DNA of 64,000 nt from Tritrichomonas musculus. Lineage: Eukaryota > Parabasalia > Tritrichomonadida > Tritrichomonadidae. The notes beneath the pieces were generated by a model. That model was given only the letters and a program-made list of their open reading frames with translations, did no database searches and was not told the origin of the DNA. Made by a program: the position numbers and the translations under genes. The DNA lies in NCBI GenBank assembly GCA_039105265.1, contig JAPFFF010000055.1, positions 62,001 through 126,000 on the forward strand. The letters are read 5' to 3'. Of this stretch, positions 39,001 to 45,531 are shown piece after piece. Numbering within the stretch: the first letter of the stretch is position 1; each line of letters opens with the position of its first letter.

Positions 39001-42000
39001 TTTGGAGTCTTCTTGATAAGCTTTCTGGATGAATTTCTTGTAACCATCGGATGAGTTCTCTTTGTATTTCGACTCAAGGTCAAATAATTTCGCTTTGAGG
39101 AATGATAGTTTATCTTCGAAATTACCTGCGTTGAGAATTGCATCCACTGTATCAATGTCACGACCTCCCACGAGTACCACAAAATCGTCAGGAGCGCGTG
39201 AAAGGAAGTCAATTAATTTATCTTTCAGGTCGGCAATCAGATTTAAAGTTGGCTGATCATTAATGTCGCCTTCAGTCAAAGTGTGCAGCAACTCAATGCC
39301 GGCAGTGAATTTGCTAGCGGCTTTGAGTTGAATAGGAACTTCAAAAGACCGAGGCTTTTTCTTTTTCTTCTTTTTAGAGTTGAATGCTGGAATGTGCAGA
39401 GCACCACGGATTTCTTTCCTGAGAATGAGAAAGATTTTGGCCAGTACACCATTCCAAAGCAAGAGACGATCGTCGTCAGACAAAACAAGAGACTTATTAG
39501 AAGTGAGATAAGTGAACTTGTCAATGAGGATAGAAATTTTACCTTCAAAGACATTAGATATCTTTTTTCTAATCTTTTGAATCCGTTCGCCCCAAATCTT
39601 AGGGAGATATACAATGCCGTCATTTTCTTCTTTGCATTTATTGATCCAGGAAACGGATTTATCAAGGAAGGAAGACAGATCTTCCTGAATCTCAGAAGTA
39701 GGAGGCGAAATAGACTGAATATCATCATCATTGGATTGAGCAGTCGTGTCAGCATCGGAATTACCATTAAGCGCATGAAGACGTTCTTCAGGCATTCCCT
39801 CATTGACAATAAGAATGCCGTTTCTACGTCGAGCACGCAGTCTTTGTTCACGAGATCTCCTATTCACCATCGCAGCAGCATGATCAGGGTTGTCACCTTC
39901 AGGTTCAATAGGAAGATCTCGTTCAATTTCAACATTGTGAGAATGAGTGGAGAGATCACGAACTGCATCGGCAATGTCTTTGTTAGACTGAGAGATGACA
40001 TCATCATCTAAGTCAACATCTAGCCATCTAGCATTAAGGGAAATATTCATGAAGTATCTCCTACTGCCTTCGACATTGGCAGCGGGATGAGAAGATTTAG
40101 TGTGTTGCTGAACTTTCTTTTTATCTTGACCGATAAAATGTTTGCAACGCATACATAAACAACCAGAGACATTATGAAATAGATCATTACCAGTGAGCAA
40201 TTTGTTTTTGTGTTTAGCATGACAGCAGATCGCTGCCCAAAGCAATCCGATTTCGCGGCGAAGAACATCAAGATCTTGATGATTATGTTTAATGTGGCAA
40301 GCTAAAGCACTGGCGTTGTTGACGATATAATTGCAATCAGCGACAGGACATTTATGTATAATCCTGAATTTTGGTAAGTCAGATGGGAAGTCATCATCGA
40401 TAATTTCCCATCTCAGCTTACAATTGTATACAAATTCAACTGCAGCATGCTCATTGGGTAAGAACCTGTCTCCATGCTTGAATTTCCAATGAGCATGCAG
40501 AGCTGCGCATGATTGAAAGACGTCCTCACATAGCGGGCAATAAAATTGTCCTACTCCAAGCCATCTGAGCGTTTTTTTCATGTACAGAATGATAGGAATA
40601 TTAAAGAACTCAACATCAGAAAATTGATAAAAGTTGATATGCGCATCTTTAACTTTCTTAAGAAAGTCAACTAGCTGGACTTTCGTTTCAATGGATTTAA
40701 GACCGTCAATAATCCATTGTAATGAAAGATCGACATCATGATCACTATAAGAATTAGAATCATTATGATCACCATCATCAGAGTTTCTAGAAGTTAACGA
40801 TGAGTTAGAGGAAGTAAGATCCGTGTCAGAGTTATTCTGACTTTGTGCTGGAAAGTCGGATGAGTGAAAATCTGAGCCGGAGATCGTCGAGTCAGATTCA
40901 GAGGTCAAATCGGAATGAGTGCCACAAGAAGTGTGTGAACAAGAACGCGAGCTAGCCAATAAATAAATAGCATTTGCAAGCTTCTCGATCTTGTCAGTGA
41001 GTGGGCGGTCCTCTGGAAGAGTATGCAGAGGAATCTCTTTATCCTTCCACTCAACAGTGAACTTCGGGACATGAACAACTGTTTTAACAGTGTCATCGAC
41101 GACTTCGACTATATGATTTTGAATGTGCGCTGTTGAAGAAATAAATTGATTTTGAACCTCGACAGCGTGATTTTGTACTGTTGCTTGAGAGATTAACTTA
41201 CTTTGATTGACATCAACTTGGTGACTTTGAACGTTAGCTGTTGATGAAATGATATGATTATTAACATCAACAGTATGATTTTGAACGGTAGCTTGAGAGA
41301 TGAAATTACTTTGATTAACGTCCACTTGATGGTTTTGGACAATAGCTGTTGATGAAATAATTTGATTCTCTATATCAACAGCATGATTCTGAACTGTAGC
41401 ATTAGATAATAAATTGATAGAGTTTACATCAATGAGGTGGTTTTGAACGTTAGCTGTTGATGAGATCAGCTGGTTACTGACATCAACAGCGTGACTTTGG
41501 ACTGTAGCTTGGGTAGTCAAACAGTTTTGAGTTACATCGACATGGTGGTTTTGAACGTTAGCTGTTGATGAGATCAGCTGGTTACTGACATCAACAGCGT
41601 GACTTTGGACTGTAGCTTGGGTAGTCAAACAGTTTTGAGTAACATCGACATGGTGGTTTTGAACGTTAGCTGTTGACGAGATCAGCTGGTTACTGACATC
41701 AACAGCGTGACTTTGAACTGTAGCCTGGGTGCATAAGTTATTTTTAATAACGTCAACTAGGTGGTTTTGGACTAGTGCTGTTGATGAAATAACTTGATTA
41801 TTAACATCAACAGTGTGATTTTGAACTGCAGCTTTAGTAATTAAGTTGCTATGATCAACTTCAACTTGATGATTCTGAACCTTTGCTTTCGAAGATAACC
41901 ATTGATAGTCGACATCAACGGAGTGATTTTCGATAGTCGCAGTGGATGGGGAAGGCTCGTTCTTCAAAGCGACTAGAGGAGCGGGAACAGAAGCAGGCAG

Positions 42001-43110
42001 AGAAGGAGGGATTTCACCGGAAATGGTAGGCAAACACTGCAATTGAGGATTGCTAGTAGGCGAGATGAAGTTGTAAAAGACATTGGTAGGATTAAAGGAC
42101 CAACTGGAACGGATGTTTTGCAAGACTGAGTTGAAAAAGGTTCGGTTGCACAAATAATTGCCATTAAAAAGGTTATTGAAATTAACATTTTGTGTAGAAT
42201 TATTCACAAAGGTAAGTTGGAAAATATGAGCAACATTTTGGACTAACTGAGAGTTATTTTGATCGAATGTATATGGAGGAACAGGAATACAGTCAGGAGG
42301 GAGAAATGAGGAAGGAACAACAGTCTTAGAAGCGGATTCTTCCTCCGAAGGAGGGATAAAGGGAGCAAGACTGTTAATAAGAGGTTGACCATTTGTGATC
42401 AAAAATTGACCTCTCCCAACAAGAACACCTTCCGCTGAAATATTGTTTTGTTTATAGAATAAAGGCAAGTGTGGCGCTAAAGAGGGGTCACAGGTGACAA
42501 TAATCCACAAAGGATTGGGATGATGATTATCAATCATCGGATTGTAATGAATGCCCGCCTGTAAAATAATTTCAGAGCCATGTAAACGGGTAGAATTTGT
42601 AGGTGAAATCTCGGAAGGTTCCTCTACTGAAGTTGCTGAATTAACATTTGCATTAGGTGAATCAGCGAAGTCGTTAGGTGGTGGAGAGGGAATGTCGGGT
42701 GGAGGTTGCGAACGATTGGGTGAGGTGAAAGAATCGATAGGTTGAGTTCTCCTACCCAAATTTAACATTGAGCATTTACAAGGGCGATTCCGATGAGAGA
42801 GGTCGTAGCGATCATATTCTACACCTATAGTAGGGTCGAAGTTGGTAGTAGAATTGACGAAATCGAACCCCCTCTGATTAAGATATTTTTGAATATCATG
42901 CCGCGGAGCATGGTTAAGCTTTGAGAATTGGCAAGATGAATTGTAATCGTTAGCAAATGAGGTTCCATTTGTTGGAATTTGAGGTGAATTGATATTCGAG
43001 ATATTATTTCGATTATTGTAGAAATTGTCAATAAAATCGTCGTGAGCGGTATCAATCGATTCAGCTCTTTGCGCTGATTCGGAAAATATACAATTTGTCG
43101 GGTAAAACAT
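36022..43110 (-). CDS. LINE polyprotein: repeat array, zinc fingers, reverse transcriptase, RLE endonuclease
   Basis: 2,362 aa. In order: unique N-terminal domain (about 180-260, LQAGIHYNP... WIIVTCDPSL) shared with the diverged copy; sixteen 18-aa repeats (about 390-680, VQNHxVDV type); a Ser/Asp-rich linker; three CCHH zinc fingers (about 857, 919, 982; first CPLCEDVFQSCAALHAHWKF); a basic region RRSREQRLRARRR; reverse transcriptase (about 1440-1800) with LTIDFKDAFGSIPH (motif A), KGVKQGCPLSPTLF (B) and AYADDIVLFS (C); and a C-terminal CCHC-like CKCCGQIETIHHLLNGC (about 2050) with restriction-like endonuclease KPDLFWW ... VEITIPYG (about 2118-2138). Catalytic residues are intact. Function: target-primed reverse transcription at the tRNA-Asn flank (inference). 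The ORF is less A/T-rich than host genes. Confidence 0.93.
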   Translation of the reverse strand: MFYPTNCIFSESAQRAESIDTAHDDFIDNFYNNRNNISNINSPQIPTNGTSFANDYNSSCQFSKLNHAPRHDIQKYLNQRGFDFVNSTTNFDPTIGVEYDRYDLSHRNRPCKCSMLNLGRRTQPIDSFTSPNRSQPPPDIPSPPPNDFADSPNANVNSATSVEEPSEISPTNSTRLHGSEIILQAGIHYNPMIDNHHPNPLWIIVTCDPSLAPHLPLFYKQNNISAEGVLVGRGQFLITNGQPLINSLAPFIPPSEEESASKTVVPSSFLPPDCIPVPPYTFDQNNSQLVQNVAHIFQLTFVNNSTQNVNFNNLFNGNYLCNRTFFNSVLQNIRSSWSFNPTNVFYNFISPTSNPQLQCLPTISGEIPPSLPASVPAPLVALKNEPSPSTATIENHSVDVDYQWLSSKAKVQNHQVEVDHSNLITKAAVQNHTVDVNNQVISSTALVQNHLVDVIKNNLCTQATVQSHAVDVSNQLISSTANVQNHHVDVTQNCLTTQATVQSHAVDVSNQLISSTANVQNHHVDVTQNCLTTQATVQSHAVDVSNQLISSTANVQNHLIDVNSINLLSNATVQNHAVDIENQIISSTAIVQNHQVDVNQSNFISQATVQNHTVDVNNHIISSTANVQSHQVDVNQSKLISQATVQNHAVEVQNQFISSTAHIQNHIVEVVDDTVKTVVHVPKFTVEWKDKEIPLHTLPEDRPLTDKIEKLANAIYLLASSRSCSHTSCGTHSDLTSESDSTISGSDFHSSDFPAQSQNNSDTDLTSSNSSLTSRNSDDGDHNDSNSYSDHDVDLSLQWIIDGLKSIETKVQLVDFLKKVKDAHINFYQFSDVEFFNIPIILYMKKTLRWLGVGQFYCPLCEDVFQSCAALHAHWKFKHGDRFLPNEHAAVEFVYNCKLRWEIIDDDFPSDLPKFRIIHKCPVADCNYIVNNASALACHIKHNHQDLDVLRREIGLLWAAICCHAKHKNKLLTGNDLFHNVSGCLCMRCKHFIGQDKKKVQQHTKSSHPAANVEGSRRYFMNISLNARWLDVDLDDDVISQSNKDIADAVRDLSTHSHNVEIERDLPIEPEGDNPDHAAAMVNRRSREQRLRARRRNGILIVNEGMPEERLHALNGNSDADTTAQSNDDDIQSISPPTSEIQEDLSSFLDKSVSWINKCKEENDGIVYLPKIWGERIQKIRKKISNVFEGKISILIDKFTYLTSNKSLVLSDDDRLLLWNGVLAKIFLILRKEIRGALHIPAFNSKKKKKKKPRSFEVPIQLKAASKFTAGIELLHTLTEGDINDQPTLNLIADLKDKLIDFLSRAPDDFVVLVGGRDIDTVDAILNAGNFEDKLSFLKAKLFDLESKYKENSSDGYKKFIQKAYQEDSKKTLDWFILNSDTPECTVPVESFVEDYGKAWSEVADFEPRQKFTLDHILSDEDNSYFTELLMSDKSIKDAIKSRSNLSAVGCDGICNSIWKLGNDVSTRIVKTTLNVMLSTGSFPSILKSCKTIMLYKKGEVNNTRSWRPITITSTLYRIIMCHISRTLQTLNECRRFINCQQKGFMKIPSGAAEHIVTADEMIHHAARHQKNLYILTIDFKDAFGSIPHELFKKNLLDLGFDKLFVKSILASYKNASTRIVSNGRISDEIEFAKGVKQGCPLSPTLFNVGIEPLLAKLNDLAQDEGYHWYDRSTSVQAYADDIVLFSDSEMGMNNLIDVVQSFCKYAGNMKINVNKCASFAFTMDNRTRASMQNHFSINGESVKNISIQGSLHYLGLPLAAKLSRRKHHIFQKILDLKRDVSKITSSALRTMQSVDAIKKFILPQLDYELMINAVSTTKLNELDEFIRGRISKKIGIAGVPTDWFYSSKHDGGLNLQCLSERHKALTIRLYMGMHESKDKNVKHFITASDNDEMQFRDADVQDDSPFLHVPVTEFGAIKGNNRCGTSNLLSRTVKALHDLNLQMNHDDTGFSIKPLNTDDEQTEIKINYMKVMKFIMKVIQKRHISSLLKNRLKGHTFETLKNSPISNFYISQRVNAADSIVNFSFKARLGSLFTGSMKRRQTHRQDDGNCKCCGQIETIHHLLNGCSYRKHEFTKRHDAIALIINKYITDHKRAIVHSNQVVRSRDGGRLEGENADLKPDLFWWKNDKLHIVEITIPYGMLTDDDEHGTISTLNLRRQQKLNKYKSLIEDCKVQFNCDVDFFVIVVSSLGAIPSETLDELKRITGTEADWKKIAKQMVITSLRESMFIAYHWYPPAHNNIVVSNNQTHNSTDISVNSDNSVNSDDQLSSSDIQSQSDYQNCSMNSLDDNTWDQLINDDSNHSTPIIDSSFSKTSTDDSSDSDNDVLVNSGSVPYWRKANSEGMILNDVSDFSDSSSTSNCE
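41070..41940 (-). repeat. Sixteen tandem 54-bp (18-aa) repeats in the LINE ORF
   Basis: Two alternating unit types, for example VQSHAVDVSNQLISSTAN and VQNHHVDVTQNCLTTQAT, give a 36-aa higher-order period. Several neighbouring units are nearly identical at DNA level (41,450-41,720), indicating recent expansion. The VxNHxVDV pattern of alternating hydrophobic and polar residues suggests stacked beta strands. It has no known counterpart in my knowledge of R2/NeSL-type proteins. Confidence 0.92.
43058..43080 (-). other. 5' hairpin of the complete LINE
   Basis: The minus strand reads GAATCAGC-GCAAAGA-GCTGAATC, an imperfect inverted repeat about 30-50 nt from the 5' end, inside the start of the ORF. 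The diverged element (35863-35885), B (about 44139-44159) and A (about 45211-45231) carry AATCAG...CTGATT at the same place. Confidence 0.6.
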
Positions 43111-43133
43111 CGAATAAAATTCCTAAAAAAAAA

Positions 43134-43148
43134 TCTCCTCCCGTGTGG
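43134..43148 (-). repeat. Junction 2: target-site duplicate
   Basis: The minus strand reads CCACACGGGAGGAGA plus T-run, with the two following bases changed (AA instead of AT). It separates element B from the complete LINE. Confidence 0.9.
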
Positions 43149-44213
43149 TTTAAATGTTTATTAAATGCTTTAAGAGTTTTGCGATTAAGCAATTAATAAA
43201 AAAAGCTAGGCATAAGCTTTAAGAAAAAAGGAAAATAAAAGGAAAAAGGTAAAACTTGAAGTTAAAAGGTCCAAAAAGACTTCAAGTAATGAGTCAGACT
43301 TGGAATAAACGGTCGCCAAAAATGATCATTGAGCAACACAGATCATTCTGAGGACGGGTTGTGTTACAAACCAGCGATGGTTTCCGAGTCTGATGTAAAA
43401 CAACTCGTCTAAAGAACAAAGAACTTGAAACAATGTAACAGTGTAATTGAGGATATCAGATTGAGATCTGAAAATGAGGAACAATGAGTAACGGATAAAA
43501 CAATTGAACAATTGAACAAGAACTTAAATGATAGAACGAACGGGCTCATTGAGCGCCCTTCAGTAGAGTCACGCGACATGTGTCAGGCAGCATCTTGCGG
43601 AGATCCTTTACCGTAGACGCTTGTTGACTGCTGTCTTTTGATTCTTTCATCAAGGCAGTGTGATCATTGAAATCACAAGTAGACTCACTGAAAGATGACT
43701 CCATATATAAAAATGAATAAACCAAAAGAGTAAAAATAAGTAGCAATTTACTTCGATCTGTCCGTGAGAATCGTCTTCATACTGTATAACGCCTTGTAGA
43801 TTTGAGAATATTGAGAGAAATTGTAAAATGAGAATGGAGTCACGAAAAGTAGGAAACCGAGGGAACAGAAAGGCGCGATCGAAGGAAACTGGAATAAACA
43901 AAGTGAGAAGGAAGAGTATAATAACATTAGAGTAAGTTTTGAGAGGTATATTTGAAATTGCATATAACTGATTGAGTATGAGATATAACGTTAAGAGCTG
44001 AGATTGATAATATGAGATAAGAAACAACAGTATAATATTGTGGTAAGTCCAGTGGTCGGACTTTGTGAGGTGACCCTACATATAATTGAAATCAGTTTGG
44101 AAAATTCGGACGAAACATCGATCTGAGGGCACCATACGAATCAGCTCAGTGCACTGATTACGAATATCTAGTTATTGCCTGCGTAAACCTCGAAAATAAA
44201 AATGGAAAAAAAA
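43149..44213 (-). mobile_element. Element B: short non-autonomous LINE partner
   Basis: About 1,065 bp. 5' end reads CCATTTTTATTTTCGAGGTTTACGC-like, related to the LINE 5' end (ATTTTATTCGATGTTTTACCC), and a 5' AATCAG/CTGATT hairpin follows. 3' end has the TTGC/GCAA stem and TTAATAAACATTTAA. It encodes no reverse transcriptase. It contains a 52-codon frame starting MESS and TPR-like nothing else. Element A is a near-identical copy, with small indels and well over 95% identity by eye. Presumably mobilised by the LINE. Confidence 0.85.
43546..43704 (-). CDS. Small ORF of element B, 52 aa
   Basis: MESSFSESTCDFNDHTALMK begins the frame, which continues to RMLPDT-like KMLPDTCRVTLLKGAQ. The same frame is open in element A (44618-44776) with two changes (F5Y and T9A). 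No family was recognised and it may be a chance frame kept open because the copies are young. An upstream ATG adds 14 hydrophobic residues (MLLIFTLLVYSFLY), which would make a short membrane-anchor-like start. Confidence 0.35.
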   Translation of the reverse strand: MESSFSESTCDFNDHTALMKESKDSSQQASTVKDLRKMLPDTCRVTLLKGAQ

Positions 44214-44230
44214 TCTCCTCCCGTGTGGAT
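44214..44230 (-). repeat. Junction 3: target-site duplicate
   Basis: The minus strand reads ATCCACACGGGAGGAGA plus T-run, identical to the tRNA-Asn 3' end. It separates element A from element B. Confidence 0.93.
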
Positions 44231-45285
44231 TAAATGTTTATTAAATGCTTTAAGAGTTTTGCGATTAAGCAATTAATAAAAAAGCTAGGCATAAGCTTTA
44301 AGAAAAAAAAGGAAAATAAAAGGAAAAAGGTAAAACTTGAAGTTAATAGGTCCAAAAAGACTTCAAGTAATGAGTCAGACTTGGAATAAACGGTCGCCAA
44401 AAATGATCATTGAGCAACACAGATCATTCTGAGGACGGGTTGTGTTACAACCAGCGATGGTTTCCGAGTCTGATGTAAAACAACGCGTCTAAAGAACAAA
44501 GAACTTGAAACAATTTAACAATGTAAATGAGGATATCAGATTGAGATCTGAAAATGAGGAACAATGAGTAACGGATAAAACAATTGAACAAGAACTTAAA
44601 TGAGAGAACGAACGGGCTCATTGAGCGCCCTTCAGTAGAGTCACGCGACATGTGTCAGGCAGCATCTTGCGGAGATCCTTTACCGTAGACGCTTGTTGAC
44701 TGCTGTCTTTTGATTCTTTCATCAAGGCAGTGTGATCATTGAAATCACAAGCAGACTCACTGTAAGATGACTCCATATATAAAATAGAATAAACAAAAAG
44801 AGTAAAAATAAGTAGCAATTTACTTCGATCTGTCCGTGAGAATCGTCTTCATACTGTATAACGCCTTGTAGATTTGAGAATATTGAGAGAAATTGTAAAA
44901 TGAGAATGGAGTCACGAAAAGTGGGAAACCGAGGGAACAGAAAGGCGCGATCGAAGGAAACTGGAATAAACAAAGTGAGAAGGAAGAGTATAATATCATT
45001 AGAGTAAGTTTTGAGAGGTATATTTGAAATTGCATATAACTGATTGAGTATGAGTTATAACGTTAAGAGCTGATATTGATAATATGAGATAAGAAACAAC
45101 AGTATAATATTGTGGTAAGTCCAGTGGTCGGACTTTGTGAGGTGACCCTACATATAATTGAAATCAGTTTGGAAAATTCGGACGAAACATCGATCTGAGG
45201 GCACCATACGAATCAGCTCAGTGCACTGATTACGAATATCTAGTTATTGCCTGCGTAAACCTCGAAAATTAAAATGAAAAAAAAA
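44231..45285 (-). mobile_element. Element A: short non-autonomous LINE partner next to the tRNA
   Basis: About 1,055 bp, almost identical to element B, including ends, hairpins and small frame. It is the insertion closest to the tRNA-Asn gene and starts in the tRNA's own T-run, so on the array model it is the youngest of the four. The left end borders junction 3. Confidence 0.85.
44618..44776 (-). CDS. Small ORF of element A, 52 aa
   Basis: MESSYSESACDFNDHTALMK onward, ending LLKGAQ, parallel to the frame in element B. Function unknown. Coding status is uncertain, since the two copies are too similar to judge selection. Confidence 0.35.
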   Translation of the reverse strand: MESSYSESACDFNDHTALMKESKDSSQQASTVKDLRKMLPDTCRVTLLKGAQ

Positions 45286-45286
45286 T
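45278..45286 (-). terminator. Pol III terminator of tRNA-Asn, also the LINE insertion point
   Basis: The run of T on the minus strand starts one base after the tRNA discriminator. Each retroelement in the array begins in or after this T-run. Confidence 0.8.
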
Positions 45287-45360
45287 CTCCTCCCGTGTGG
45301 ATCGAACACACGACTTCCAGATTAACAGTCTGACACTCTAACCAACTGAGTTAGGGAGGA
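45287..45360 (-). tRNA. trnN-GTT: tRNA-Asn (anticodon GTT)
   Basis: 74 nt on the minus strand. Acceptor 5' TCCTCCC pairs perfectly with 3' GGGAGGA, discriminator G. D-arm ACTC/GAGT encloses AGTTGGTTA; anticodon stem TCAGA/TCTGG around loop CTGTTAA (anticodon GTT). T-arm GTGTG/CACAC with loop TTCGATC. No intron; box A and box B sequences are normal. The last 17 nt are duplicated at three further junctions downstream, so this gene is the anchor of the retroelement array and remains intact. The CCA end is not encoded. Confidence 0.98.
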
Positions 45361-45531
45361 AGTCTGATAGAGAAATTATTTTGAATATTTACTAATTATC
45401 AGAAAATCGAAATCTTACATTTCTTTTATGATTAAGTCTTAATAAATTTTACTAAAAAAAATATTAAAATTTTCATTAGTCAAAATGAAAAAAAAAAAAA
45501 AAATTCAAATTTGAAAAAACTAGTTTTATTT
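45361..45531. other. Short spacer between tRNA-Asn and the LRR gene
   Basis: 171 bp, A/T-rich, with a poly-A run at about 45488-45503. It contains the upstream regions of both the tRNA (minus) and the LRR gene (plus). Confidence 0.5.

Larger units (their letters stand above)
35956..43133 (-). mobile_element. Complete restriction-like-endonuclease LINE inserted behind tRNA-Asn
   Basis: About 7.2 kb non-LTR retrotransposon on the minus strand, bounded at both ends by copies of the 17-nt tRNA-Asn 3' sequence plus T-run. It has a very short 5' leader (about 23 nt from the T-run to the ATG), one long ORF (36022-43110) and a 66-nt 3' UTR with two stem-loops: GTGAGTGA/TCACTCAC at 36010-36029, overlapping the stop codon, and GCACG/CGTGC at 35985-35998. 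There are no LTRs and no poly(A) tail. It ends TTAATAAACA before the duplicate. The layout (three zinc fingers, RT, CCHC, RLE, site specificity) puts it in the CRE/R2/NeSL group; clade not resolved. It looks whole and potentially active. Confidence 0.93.

Noticed and set aside
41050-41950. CRISPR-like array
   Set aside because: The 54-bp periodic repeats have no constant-repeat/variable-spacer structure and lie inside an open LINE frame encoding 18-aa units.
36667-43055. Many overlapping frames of 60-240 codons within the LINE
   Set aside because: They are shadows of the 2,362-aa ORF on other frames, including the 242-codon plus-strand frame at 39283-40011.
43134-45286. Two LTRs (elements A and B) of a retrovirus-like element
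   Set aside because: They sit next to each other on one side of the LINE, are bounded by tRNA-derived duplicates rather than short TG...CA ends, and no gag, protease or integrase occurs; the RT is of non-LTR type with an RLE domain.
45511-45531. Seven-codon upstream extension of the LRR gene
   Set aside because: It would need a TTG start; ATG at 45532 is available and preferred.
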